In this document: piece by piece, positions 48,613 through 60,163 of the stretch
Numbering within the stretch: position 1 is the first letter of the stretch
Layout: every line of letters begins with the position of its first letter
NCBI GenBank assembly: GCA_030512295.1
Contig: JAULSR010000002.1
Location: forward strand, 868,001-932,000
Origin: Bombardia bombarda
Taxonomy: Eukaryota; Ascomycota; Sordariomycetes; Sordariales; Lasiosphaeriaceae
DNA length: 64,000 bases
Direction of reading: 5' to 3'
The notes under the pieces: model-generated
The model's database searches: none
Told to the model about the DNA's origin: nothing
What the model saw: only the letters and a program-made list of their open reading frames with translations
Program-made: the position numbers and the translations under genes

Positions 48613-49674
48613 ATGGATCACCGCCCGCAAGCTTGGGGTCGTGTACGTCGAAACCACCCGCCCAGGCGCCTGTCTTGTTTAACAACAAGACAGCAGCCAT
48701 CTCGCTCACTCACATGACATGCGCTGCTAGGAAATCAAAAAACAGAATGGCCGATGCTAACCTTGCGACCAGCCCAGAGACGATGTTTACGGTGCCTATG
48801 ATGGCTCGTACTTCCAGAACAGCGGCCCAAAGTTTGCGACACAATCGCCCGTCGTGACGGGCACGTCGGTCATAGCCATCAAGTTCAAGGACGGTGTCGT
48901 CATTGCCGCCGATAACTTGGGTACGCTCACCAATCTACTTTCTCTACCCTCAGTCAGTAACCAAGTCAAATACTAACACACCATGCTACAGCATCCTACG
49001 GCTCCCTCGCGCGCTTCACCAACGTCAAGCGCCTCCGCGTCTTCCTCGACACCACCGTCGTCGGCTTCGGCGGCGACGTCAGCGACATGCAGTACCTCGA
49101 CCGCCACCTCAACGAGCTCGCTATTGACGAGTCCTACGAGAATGACACAACTGAAACCGCCGCCGCCACAACCACGTCATCCTCAGATCCCTCCTCCACA
49201 TCCACACAAACGCCCAACAACCCGGCCGGCTCCCTCAACGCCGCCAACCTCCACAAGTACCTCCAGAAGCTCCTCTACCGCCGCCGCAACGACTTCGACC
49301 CCCTCTGGAACCACATCCTCGTCGCCGGCCTCGACGCCTCCTCCAAGCCCTTCCTCGCCTCGGTCGACCTCCGCGGCACCGCCTTCACCTCCCCCTCCCT
49401 CGCCACCGGCTTCGGCGCCGCCCTCGCCCAGCCCATCATGCGCCGCTACGCCGCCACCGAGGAGGACGCGGCCAAGCTGACGCGCGAGCAGGCCGTCGAC
49501 ATCATCAAGGAGTGCATGAAGGTGCTCTTCTACCGCGACGCCCGCAGCTTGGACAAGTACAGCATCGCCGTCGTGACCAAGGACGGCGTCGAGCTCAAGG
49601 AGGAGGAGCAGCTCGAGAAGCAGAGCTGGGCCTTTGCCGAGCGCATTCATGGATATGGTACCCAGACTGTCTAG
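48613..49674 (+). CDS. PRE4: 20S proteasome subunit beta7 (PRE4 / PSMB4)
   Basis: Three exons: 48613-48642, 48773-48920 and 48992-49674 (286 aa). It begins MDHRPQAWGRPRDDVYG, has the QSPVVTGTSVIAIKF segment at the processing/N-terminal Thr position, then VVIAADN, ASYGSLARF, RRRNDFDPLWN, SPSLATGFGAALAQP and LFYRDARS. This is the standard pattern of the non-catalytic beta7 subunit that locks the two halves of the 20S core. A low-complexity Thr/Ser/Pro insertion of about 30 residues (about 112-142), lying just after ELAIDESYEN, is absent from yeast and human homologues as I remember them. It is cytosolic/nuclear and convergent with GFA1. Confidence 0.95.
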
Positions 49675-50385
49675 AGTTGTTCTCAGTGGATGGTTAATCG
49701 GGGAGGGCGTGATAGTAGGTAGAAGGGGAGAACGTGGGAAACGGGCGGAATCTGCTGCTGGCTAGAGAAACGTTGTAATCTAAAACCATCATGGATATGG
49801 CATCACTACAGATCAGGAGAGATGAGCATACGATGGCTAGCCAGCTCGCCCAGCTAGGCAGCTGGCCTGTCAAACGTAGATGGATAGATGGTAGTTCTAG
49901 GCTGACATGAAGGGGAAAGAAAGCTTCGTGACAGCAGAACGGGGGAAGAGCAGAGCTTATGTAACAATAAAGAAAACGGCAAACATTAACATGATATCAA
50001 CTCTTGTCTCTTGTTATTGATTTATTTGGCAGTATACCGACCATTTTCCAGCGGCACCCATTACTCCCATACATATATATCCTGTTCTTAGTCAAATCAC
50101 ATACAATGCCAAATATTGCATTCGCTTTATGTCCTAGGAACATCCTCCATGGTGCACACACAGCTGACTTGCTTGCTGGTTGCCACCATCACATATTAAA
50201 CTCTTTTTTTCTCTTGACCGTTTTTCTTCCCTTTCTTTTCCCCACTAAATCAACTCCTGGCCAGCAGTAGACAAAAGTACTAGTACAAGCAAGATAGATC
50301 GAAGGAAACCGAGGCAAAATCAAAAAACCCATATTTCTCCATCCGTCTCATCGTCAAAAAGTCCATAGCCATCACAGATACTCAT
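49675..50385. other. convergent 3' region of PRE4 and GFA1
   Basis: About 710 bases between opposing stop codons, holding both 3' UTRs. No gene or repeat is seen. Confidence 0.4.
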
Positions 50386-53009
50386 CTATTCGACAGTCAC
50401 CGACTTGGCCAGGTTCCTGGGGAAGTCGACATTGAGACCCTCCATGACGGCGAGCCAGTAGGCAATCAGCTGCAAGGGGATCACGTTCAGGATGCCCTGC
50501 AGGACATCCACTGTCTGTGGGATCTCAATCTTCTCGGCCTTGTTTGACTCGAACTCCTCGTCGCCTGGGTTGCAGATAACGATGGGCTTGCCACCACGAG
50601 CAATGACTGTAAACACACATATTAGCAACTTAAGCCAATCATAACATGGGAAAATAGGGAGAACAAACCTTGCTGATAAGCGTTCAAGCTCTTCTTAAAC
50701 AGGCTATCACGAGTCAAGATCATGATGATGGGCAGGTTCTCATCTACGAGCGCCAAAACACCATGCTTCAACTCGCCGCTCATGACGGCCTCGCAGTGCA
50801 GGTAGCTGATTTCCTTGATCTTCAAAGCGCCCTCGAGCGCCGTGCTGTATTGGCTGCCGCGCCCGAGCAGGAGCAGACTCTTCTGGTTCTTAAACGTGGT
50901 CTCACACAGCTTCTTGATCTTTTGATCCTGTGTAAGCACCGACTGAATCTGCTCGCTGATCTTGCCGAGTCCGGCAATAATCTCCTCGCGACGCTGGTGC
51001 TTAGACGCGCGGTCCTCGCTCAGTGACAAGCCGAACATGACCATGGCGATAAACTGCGAAGTGTATGCCTTGGTAGATGCGACACCAATCTCGGGTCCCG
51101 CGTTAACGTGCACACCGCAGTGCGTCAGCAACGAGATGGACGAACCGACAACATTGACAATACCGACGGTCAATGCGCCGCGCTCCAGGCAGTACCGCAG
51201 GGCCATCAACGAGTCCGCTGTCTCGCCTGACTGTGAGACGAAGACGCATGTGTCGTCGCGGAAAACAGGTGCTTGACGATCGAGGAAGTCTGATGCCAGC
51301 TCCACCGCGATAGGGATCTCGGTGAGCTCTTCAAACACGCCGCGGACGGCCATACAGCTGTGGAATGAAGTGCCGCACGCAATGAATATGATGCGGCGGC
51401 AACGACGGATTGTGCTGATATAACTGCGCAGACCACCCAGCGTCACCGTCTTATTGGCGACGTCGAGACGGCCACGCATCGTGTTTACAACCGACTCGGG
51501 CTGCTCAAAGATCTCCTTTTGCATGAAGTGGTCGAACTTGCCCTTCATGATCTCTTGCAGCTCGAGCTCGAGCGTCTGGATCGTCCGTACGTTGCTGCTA
51601 CCATCCGCCTTCTTCAGACGGTGGATGTTGAGAGATCCCTCGTGAATGTGTGCGATATCGTCGTCCTCGAGGTACATGACCTTCTTGGTGTGCTCGACGA
51701 TGGCCGACGGGTCCGAGGAGAGGAAGAACTCGGTAGGCATGGGCATGCCGTCGTCAGTCATAAATGCGCGCGACTGCGACCGGTGAAGCAGCGACTTGTC
51801 AGCGGCACCCAAGAGGCCGTTGGGCGAGAGGAAGTTTCCGCCAGCGGACTTCTTGATGGCAACATTCTGGGCAGCCGTCTCTGCGGGCAGGGGGCTGTTC
51901 TCGTCCGCGTACTCGACGTCGACGAAATCCACCTTCATGCGCTTCTGGGTCTTCACGCCAATAACGAGCGGAGAACCCTTGCGGGCAGCAATCACCTCGT
52001 GGGGGAAGTGCACACTCTTGATCAGAAGACCGTAAGCTCCCTCGAGCTCGTTAATAACGGCCTTGGCGAGGTCGGTAAAGCCGACGTTGGGGTGCTGGTC
52101 GTAGAGGTACTTGGCCAACTTGGCGATGCACTCGGTATCTGTCTCGGTCTCGAATCGGAAGCCCTTGCTCTCGAGCAGGGTCTTGAGCTCCTTGTAGTTG
52201 GTAATAATACCATTGTGGACGATGGAGAACTCCCAGTTAGGATCGGATCTGGTAGCAACAGCCAAAATATCAGCAACTTGTCTCTCAGCAGCAACCACGC
52301 CATGTCCATTTGGCGTATGTGCCCTCTCCGACATACCTGTGGGGGTGGCAGTTGAGGCGGGAGGGGGGTCCGTGGGTAGCCCAGCGGGTGTGGGCAATGC
52401 CGCAGTGTGAATCGAAGACTTTCGTGAGGTCGACATCGGACTCATCGACGAGCTCCTTCAGCTTGGCAACCTTGCCAACCTCCTTGAAGGCGATCACCTC
52501 ATTCTTCTTGTTGCCATCGATGGCGAAACCGGCAGAGTCGTAGCCGCGGTACTCGAGACGGGAGAGACCTATATTGCCGGGAAGTGAATATGGTCAGCGA
52601 CTGCAGCCTTGTAGCCTCGACATGGCGGGTGAAGGGACCGGGAAAAGGGGGGATGTGTCTGGTTGCAGTCGGTAACGCGGCGCCGCATGTGAACGCACCG
52701 TTAATAAGGGTGTCGATTATGAACTTGCGGTCCTTTTCCACCAGGTAATTGACATAACCGAAAATGCCACTGCGGGGAAGAAAGCCATTGCGTCAGCGGA
52801 TATGGTGTCTCATCAATGGCAAGTAATCATGACAGGCAATAGCAATGGATACTGGAGGTGTCCATCTGTCCTCTCCGTCCCCTCGTCCCGCTGCGCGGCC
52901 AAGGAGGGACAACACCGTGGGAACTCGGGCGATTGGGGGACGGGGACGGAGACGGGGACGGGGAAGCAAAGCGAAGCAAAAGGTGGGGTGAGTCTGAAGC
53001 GTACCACAT
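50386..53009 (-). CDS. GFA1: glutamine:fructose-6-phosphate aminotransferase (glucosamine-6-phosphate synthase)
   Basis: Five exons on the minus strand: 53009-53005, 52769-52699, 52568-52337, 52248-50669 and 50606-50386 (702 aa). Exon 1 is only 5 nt (ATGTG) and splits the codon of Cys2, the N-terminal glutaminase nucleophile, giving MCGIFGYVNYL after splicing. The glutaminase domain shows LEYRGYDSAGFA, AHTRWATHGPPS and VHNGIITNYKEL; two SIS isomerase domains show FIACGTSFHSC, FVSQSGETADS and LLLGRGSQYSTALEGALK; the end is NLAKSVTVE. It makes glucosamine-6-phosphate from fructose-6-phosphate and glutamine in the cytosol, the committed step toward UDP-GlcNAc and cell-wall chitin. The upstream leader is CT-rich, as in highly expressed fungal genes. 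Confidence 0.96.
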
Positions 53010-56000
53010 GTTGACACTTTTGAACAGAACCAACCAGCAAACGACGGTATGCAATAATAAGCTCGAGTTGTGGATGCGGGAAGCAGATGCGGGCGCAGTT
53101 AAGGGCGGGGGTATCAAAGGAAAAGATGAAGGAAAAAATAAAAAGCAGCACAACGAGAGAGTTCCAAGACGGAATAGAACGAGAGAAGGTTTGCGAGGTT
53201 GTTGGTAATTGTTGGGGTCGGCTCGGGAAGGGTTGCTGTGGTGGTCGGAGGGGGAGATGTCTTTATGGCTAATTCTGGTTCTGGTGGGCGAGGAATGCTG
53301 CAGGTGCAAGGTTGACTGTGTGGAGTGAAGCTAGCGCGGAGTGCAGGGGTAGTCGCAAGGCACCTGGCACTGTGGGAAGTCGTCACTGGGTGGTGCCAGT
53401 GGGTGGTCTCGGTGGTGCCAGGGAGGAGGGGTTGTGATCTTCGTCCCTTCCACCTTCCTTCCATCGTATACGACGTATAGTGCACCGCCTCTAACATATA
53501 TAGGGACGCGTATTACGGAGTAGTACACAGCAGTCATCCTACTTCCGTCCCATAGAGGCCAAATCAGTTTTCCACCAGGATACAATTATGCAAGCGGCTG
53601 CAAGCTTCCTACCGAGCGGCCTCTTTTGCTACCTCAGGTAGTAGAACTAGTGGCTAGTTACAGGTACCTTGGCAAGCTACCTAGCTAATTTTCCTCGTAG
53701 ATCAAAGAAGGACGAAAAGCCAGCATGTCCTTTATCTCTTCTTGGATAATGTCGTGATGTTGGATACGGGATACTTCGTACTGCTCAAGCGTTTCGAACA
53801 GGAGCCGTGGGCCCAGGTTCAGGGTTGTCCAGGGGGCAGGCTGGTGGCCTCTCACCTATGACCGCAAGCCCGCCAACCCGCCAGCCTGCAACACCTCAGC
53901 CAACCCTCTATGGGACGCCTGACCTGACCGTCTCTCTCACCTTGACAAAGGCGCGGGGTGTCTAGTAGGGACGGGCCCAGTAGTGGGTAAGGTAGGCGGT
54001 TTCCAAAGTCTTGGCTCCAAAGGCACTCGCCAGTCGCCATAGGACTAGTTTAGGTCTTGTTGGTGATGAGAGGGTAGGTATACCTACTGATTACCGCTCT
54101 CGATATCCACCCAATTGGTGGAAAGCCAGTTCCAGGTCTGAGTTAATTCCTTCTCCTGGATTGCATACAATAGCTTATATCCATCATCTGCCACCGAAAC
54201 CCAACGGCATCAACAAACAGGATAGTGGTGGACTTAAGCATACAGTATTCACCCAGTTATCTACACACGGTTTATGGATACCTAGGTACATGTGCGCAAT
54301 GTGTCCATAGCTAAAAGGGGGAAAGTTGCCATGCCATATGCCATGCGCTGCTCGCTGCTGCACCTCCTCTTGGCACCGTCCCTGGGGCTTGGCAATAGCG
54401 GTGGAGAGGGCTCAGCAAAGCCTCGTAATTGTGGACCGAGGCAGGAACCAGGCAAGGAGATATCCCTCCTAAAGCCCACCCGTGGAGATGGACCCGACTG
54501 GGGAACAACAGACAACAACAATAACAACAACAGACTTTCAGCTTGGTCTATTTTTTCCTTTCTCTCTTTCATTCCCCCCCCCCAGCTCTCGCGCTGCGTC
54601 TCACGTAGCTCTGATACCAATGAATTGTTTACCCTCGTTGTTGGACCATCAACCCATTCTAACCATTGGCTCATAGCAATTCCGTAGTTGCCCCCCAGTG
54701 TATTCTCCTGTTACTTCACCGTCCGTTTCTATCCAGCCACGGCGGTTAGCCGCTAGTAATGACGTGCATCCATAGACGGTCCCTTATTAACCCTCCCATT
54801 TTTCAGCTCTAGCGCCCGCTAGCCCAAAACCTCTGGAGGCAAAAAGGGAAACACCATCACTTAAGCTTCTCTTGACTTGCCATTGTCTTTCCATAAATTA
54901 AGCTTGGCTTGGATATCGCTCTTTCTTTCATCAACTTATTTTCCAAAGACCTGGACAGTTGTCTAACTCACCTCAACGCTAGCAGATGGCGTTTGTGGCG
55001 CTGTTGTCAAAGCACAAGAGAAACACCAGGGGCAAGCAAACCAAAACCCCACTTTTTGCGGCTGTGACACCCCAAACCTACCTCGAAAGAAAGACACCAA
55101 GGAAAAAAGGGGTTACCGGGGCGGCGGCGACGGCGGCATGGAAGTGGTGGCTCAGTCACCCACTCGAGTCGATCATGGGCTCCCCGCGACCCGAGGGGAA
55201 TGTGTGGCCCAGGTAGGCCCATAGATACGACCGGGTTGTTGTTACGAAGAGACAGAACCCAGAATGTCTATTATTAGGCTCGGTTTTATTCCTTTCTCCG
55301 CTACGAATACCCGTCGAATCTCGCATATCTCGAATCGCATCTCGGGAGTAATGCCGGGTCGGTCACCACTGCCGAACAAAACGTCAAGGTACCAGTCTCA
55401 CGCTAGTATACGTGGTAGGGGCCGAAGAATGAAGAATGAAAAGCACGAGCCAAGAAAACGCAGTGCTTACATTCCTTCTCCTCCATTGTCCTTTTTTCTC
55501 TTCCAGGGGCAAAAAGACGGGAAGCCAACGGTCACCTGGGCCCGCCCGCCGCGTCTCAAGGGCAATCGGACTATATTAGGTCGTATGTGCGTGTCCATAA
55601 AAAGCGGCTGCATCATGATGTTTTGAATGCCTTTTTATCGCATGAGGATTATGGATGCACCACCAACTGCAATATACAGTACCAAGCAAGTACGGAAAGT
55701 CCGAGCTCCGTGCGGCACCGCTCTCGTGCCATCTCTGCCAATAGGGGGATTTCCGGGCATAAAACGTTATTCATATGTACAATACACAGGTTGCTTGATG
55801 TAACACGCTCGCATTCAAGGTCCGGGTACAGATCCAGTATTCGTGCTGTGCCCCGACGGTTACATACATACAGTACGTCTGCTTGCTACTATTGGGGTTG
55901 AGTCTTTGTTGGTTGTGACGCGCCGTTGAAGATCAAAGGCTTTTAGTAAATCGGCCTGGCCGTCAATGATGACATAACAAGGAACATATGTAACCATTGG

Positions 56001-56255
56001 ATACAAGACCGGATGTCGCCGACTCGCCGTGGCCGTGGCTGTGCCTGTGTAGATCCAGTAGCTGTTCGGCTAGTTAACCGCCTTCACCTCGTTCAAACGA
56101 TAAGTTCACGTCAGGTAATTCATTCGCTGCCCAGTCTCAGAGTATCCGCTAGTGTTACAATATTACAGTGGAGTCAAAGCTAGGCGGGCGTCTATATCGT
56201 CGTATTTACTCCCATGCGACCTCTTCCTCCACCTCGGTCATCGCTGTCGCGCCGA
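53010..56255. other. intergenic region upstream of GFA1, about 3.2 kb
   Basis: The first 300 bases are the CT-rich (minus-strand) GFA1 leader. The rest shows no supported gene. A 76-codon ORF at 54986-55213 (begins MAFVALLSKHKRN) follows a leader-like stretch but has no domain. There is a C-run of about 10 near 54577 and frequent CCTAGGTA-type palindromes near 53650 and 54280. Confidence 0.4.
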
Positions 56256-57630
56256 CTATAGCTTCTGGTATTCGAGCTTGCCCTCAAGCTTCTTCGCCTC
56301 CGCTACCTTGCGAACAGCCTTGTTGAAATCGTCCTGGTTGACCGCGTCTCTGTAGTCCTTGATGGCAAAAAGTCCACTGTAACAGAAAAAAAGGTTAGCA
56401 AAGCACAATCATCGTCTCTGACACACACGAGTAAAACATACGCCTCTGTGACCACGTTCCGCAAATCCGCGCCGTTCAAGCCATCGCTCATCTTGACGAC
56501 ACTCTCAAAGTCGATATCACCCTCGAGCACCACACTCGAGGCATGGATCTTGATGATCTCCAGACGGCCCACCTCATTCGGCAGGGGAATCTCAATCTTG
56601 CGATCCAACCGCCCTGCACGAAGAAGGGCCGGGTCCAGCGTGTCGGGACGATTTGTGGCCATGATGATCTTGGTCTTTCCGAGGTAGTCGAAGCCGTCGA
56701 GCTGGTTGAGAAGCTCCATGAGCGTGCGCTGAATCTCTCGGTCTGCACTGGTTCCTTCGCTAAAGCGGCGCCCGCCAATGGCGTCAATCTCGTCCATGAA
56801 GATGATGCACGGCTCGTGTTCCTTTGCGTATCCAAACATCTCGCGAATCAGACGGGCAGACTCTCCGATATACTTGTCGACGATGGCAGACGAGACCACT
56901 GGAAGGAGAGACAAAGTCAGTAATTGTTTGTGCAACTCGGAAGACGTAGGGAAGACGTCACGACCACTCACCCTTGAGGAAGTTTGTCTCCAGACTGCTT
57001 GCGACAGCTCTGGCGAGTAGTGTCTTGCCCGTACCGGGCGGCCCGTAGAGTAGTACACCCTTGGGGGGCTTGATGCCAACCCGCAGGAACAGCTCGGGGT
57101 TCTTGAGTGGCAGCTCAATGACTTCTCTAAGCTCGCGGATCTGGTCGTTGAGTCCGCCGATGCCGCCGAAGCTCACCTGCCCCGGGTCCTCCAACGACAT
57201 GTTGTATACCAAGGGATCTACCTCGCGCGGAAGCATGCGCATGATGGTGAGCGTCGTCATGTCGAGCGCCACCCGGGTACCCTGCTTCATCTTCGCCTTG
57301 TCGACCTTGGAGCGGCATCCGACGACGTAGCGAGGCCCCGACGAGGCTTTGACGATGACTGCGCGATTCACTCGTTAGTGGGGGATTGGATGCAAGCCAA
57401 GTAGAGCAAAGCAACGTACATCGCTCATCGTCCAACTGCTTAAGCACCTCGCCAACGATCTGGCCGACGCTTTGTAGCGCCTTGATGTTCTCTTCTGTCT
57501 GATCAAAGTCCTTTTGGAGGCCCTTGATCTCGAGCCTCAAGTTCTTGAGCTTTGCCTCCCATTCTCTAGATTCGATAAGCTTGGCCTTGAATGATGAGAG
57601 GGCGTGCTCTCGCTCTTGGTCTGACGACAT
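56256..57630 (-). CDS. RPT4: 26S proteasome regulatory ATPase Rpt4 (PSMC6)
   Basis: Four exons on the minus strand: 57630-57420, 57358-56972, 56898-56442 and 56376-56256 (391 aa, the usual length). An N-terminal coiled coil (about 15-65) precedes an OB-fold segment FIVKASSGPRYVVGC. The AAA domain has Walker A GPPGTGKT (176-183), Walker B IIFMDEIDAIGG, and the second region of homology ATNRPDTLDPALLRAGRLDR. The C-terminus is LEGKLEYQKL without an HbYX motif, as expected for Rpt4. It is one of six ATPases in the 19S base that unfold substrates and feed them to the 20S core. Confidence 0.96.
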
Positions 57631-58631
57631 GGCTGCAGCTGCGGGCGTTGTGCCGTCGGGCGGACAATGACGGGTAGGATTTTTCAATGGCTGCGCGTCT
57701 AAGTAGTTGTGGGAAGGCGAGGGCGGGATTCGTTTTGGATTTTCTGGTTTGTAATGGGCGATGCTGTCGTGAATTTGGTTGATGGGTCTGGGTTCGCGGT
57801 TTACGGTTTACGCATTCACATCCGACTTGGACCACCTTCCGCGGCCGACCGACCGCCCAAGCAAGCGAGCTTACCTCAAGCTCCTGTTGCCTTGCGCTAG
57901 GTGGGTCCACGGGCCACGGGCCCCCGGCAGCTTGGCAGCCAGCGCAGGGTGCCATGGGTGCTCAGATTTTCCGACTCCGGAGTGTGCGCTAGACCTGGTG
58001 GGTCCCGTTGGTTCCCGTCGTTCCCCAGAGTGTGAACCTCAGCTGAAAGGTGGAGCCGTGCCTGTCGTCAGCCTATAGCTGTCACTCGTCGCTCCGCTTT
58101 CACCGAGTTTGTACTGCACTGCAATATTTGCTGCCAACGACTGGTGAGCGCCATCCACGAATGTACCGGGCAGCTTCCGTGAATAATTGTCCAACTAATC
58201 CAATCCAACCACGCAAAACGACCCTTTTCATGACGTAACAAGGGCTACATGCCGTGGATAAACACATCTCTCATCGACAGGAGTTTATTTGGCCCAGAAG
58301 CCCAGCTTTTGCGAGCTTTCATCACATGGTTGTGGTCATGGTGGAAGACATATCTGTACTACACACAACTGCATCTGGACCTGGGCCTAGCCCTTCTCCG
58401 CAGCATCTCCAAACGGGCAGCTATTATTAATCCATTAATCATCTCAATATTCAGGCGATTAGAAAGTTAAACCAGAGATCTGACGTAGATGTTACATCGT
58501 TTTCGAAGCAGCTATATAATGTTGAGGCGACTGGGCTTTAAATGTAAAAACGATGTCGGCAATATGGCGCGCTACTTCTAATTCAAACGCTCAATATATT
58601 CATATATCTACATCTCAGACTTTATACCATC
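57631..58631. other. divergent intergenic region RPT4 / MBL hydrolase
   Basis: About 1 kb holding both promoters. A 73-codon hydrophobic ORF at 58249-58470 is judged chance. No proteasome-element motif was recognised. Confidence 0.4.
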
Positions 58632-59447
58632 ATGTCTCCTCCCCACACCAGCTCACTTAAAACCCCATTAAGCATAACCCACATCGACACAGCGTGTGCC
58701 ATCATCCATCTCGATGGCGTCAATCTCATCACAGACCCCGTCTTCTCCTCCGCCGGCACTACATGGGATGTGGGCATCACCGTGCTCAAAAAGTCCTCCG
58801 AGCCCGGCCTCTCTATCCCCCAGCTACCGCCCATCGACGCCGTGCTCCTCAGCCATGAAGACCACCCTGACAACCTAGACGAGCTCGGACGGGCTCTTCT
58901 TGACGCACGCAGGGTTCTCACAACCCCGGATGGCGCAAGTAAGCTCGCTCCCCGACCAGGCGTGCAAGCCCTGCACCCCTGGGAGACGGTCTCCCTCAAC
59001 ATCGGCGGCCGCCACTTCAGCGTGACAGGCACGCCATGCAAGCACCTTCCGGGCGGCGAGGTGACGGGCTTCATCCTTACGGCCCCCGAGTTCGGACAGG
59101 CCGATGATGGGCGGCCAAACGCCATCTACTTCTCGGGCGACACCTTCTACCTCGAGGAGCTGGCGCAGATGCGCGAGCGCTTCCACATCGCCGTCGCCCT
59201 CCTGAATATCGGCAGGGCGTCCGTCTTGCTGCCGGATGCGGAGAGGACGCTGCAGATCACCATGGACGGGACGCAGGCCGCTCGGCTGTTCCGCGATATC
59301 GGGGCCGATATCTTGGTGCCCATGCACTTTGAGGCGTGGGCGCATTTCACCGAGACGGCGGACGAGCTCAAGAGGGAGTTTGAGGCTGAAGGGGTCCAGG
59401 ATCGGGTCGTGTGGTTACAGCCTGGGGTGGAGACGAGGATTGTGTAG
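58632..59447 (+). CDS. MBL-fold hydrolase (UlaG-like) with altered metal motif
   Basis: Single exon, 271 aa, ATG at 58632. It has the metallo-beta-lactamase fold landmarks: LDGVNLITDPVF (about 27-38), LLSHEDHPDNLDE (72-84) in place of the classical HxHxDH, a CKHLPGGEVTGF strand-turn, YFSGDTFY (Asp ligand region), and PMHFEAWAHF near the C-terminus with a late His. The motif lacks the last His of HxHxDH (Asn81 instead), a variation I recall from a bacterial/fungal UlaG-like subfamily with SHDxHADNLD. It probably hydrolyses a small lactone or phosphoester; the substrate is unknown. No signal peptide. The intron-free structure and bacterial-looking family make past horizontal transfer possible, but this is unproven. 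Confidence 0.88.
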   Translation: MSPPHTSSLKTPLSITHIDTACAIIHLDGVNLITDPVFSSAGTTWDVGITVLKKSSEPGLSIPQLPPIDAVLLSHEDHPDNLDELGRALLDARRVLTTPDGASKLAPRPGVQALHPWETVSLNIGGRHFSVTGTPCKHLPGGEVTGFILTAPEFGQADDGRPNAIYFSGDTFYLEELAQMRERFHIAVALLNIGRASVLLPDAERTLQITMDGTQAARLFRDIGADILVPMHFEAWAHFTETADELKREFEAEGVQDRVVWLQPGVETRIV

Positions 59448-59574
59448 TGACGAGGCTCTATCCATACACCCAGTTTTTACAAGTTTTCAAAAGTAATATG
59501 AACATGCGTGCGAGAGGCAATAGTAGTAAAGTGGGTTGGGAGGCAATGACAGGGTTAATGCTAATAACAGCCTA
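59448..59574. other. 3' region of the MBL gene
   Basis: Short 3' flank ending in the TA that forms the left target duplication of the MITE. Confidence 0.5.
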
Positions 59575-59918
59575 CTTAGCTGCGCAAGGGGGGTATCCTC
59601 AACTAAAGAACTCGGGTTGCTGGGCAATAAATGGTATATTTTGAAATTTTGGCTTGATTTTCGCTAATCGCTTACAATTTGAAAAGCCAACGTCTATTAC
59701 CAATCCGTTGGTGTAGACGGTATCACGATAGTTCCTTCCTTATAAACCATTATTATACTGTAACCTTAATGGTTCAAACTTCCAACCGCTCGCAATTCTC
59801 AAACGCTCGTCAATTCCCAACCGCCTGTTATTTTCTCAACCGCTAAAAAAAAAGGTTTGTCGGTTGGGTATTACAACCAGAGTTCTTTAGTTGGGGCTAC
59901 CCCCCTTGCGCAGCTAAG
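59575..59918. mobile_element. 344-bp MITE with 45-bp terminal inverted repeats and TA duplication
   Basis: Left arm 59575-59619 and right arm 59874-59918 are inverted copies starting CTTAGCTGCGCAAGGGGGGT, with 3 mismatches in 45 bases. Both ends are flanked by TA (59573-59574 and 59919-59920), the target-site duplication of Tc1/mariner-type (including pogo/Fot) transposons. The interior is AT-rich, has no ORF, and carries short repeats around CAACCGCT. It is a non-autonomous element that would need a transposase from elsewhere in the genome. Confidence 0.88.
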
Positions 59919-60163
59919 TACCTTACTACTTAACAGCAGATGATGAAAGTCATATTAGAATGACACTTTGAAGGAAGGCGCGTTCTACTTTGTCTGGCTT
60001 GACATGGTAAAATGTCACGGCGAATCACAAAATGGTAGAACTATACTGGCGGTAGGCGCGGCTAAGCCCATAAGCTCCCACATCTTTTTCAATTTCAAGC
60101 AACTTCCTTAGTTCTACTTTCAGTAGGCTGCACACCCTTTTTTTGCCTTGTTTCAACTAGCGC
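59919..60163. other. flank between the MITE and the interrupted ORF
   Basis: About 245 bases, AT-rich near the MITE. Nothing is recognised. Confidence 0.4.

Noticed and set aside
51519..52355. 278-codon ORF on the plus strand
   Set aside because: Antisense of GFA1, with no domain features.
54986..55216. 76-codon ORF after a leader-like stretch
   Set aside because: Lys-rich then low-information sequence, no domain, no partner exons; kept only as a remark.
58249..58470. 73-codon ORF with Trp-rich hydrophobic sequence
   Set aside because: Located in the RPT4/MBL promoter region, no recognisable family.
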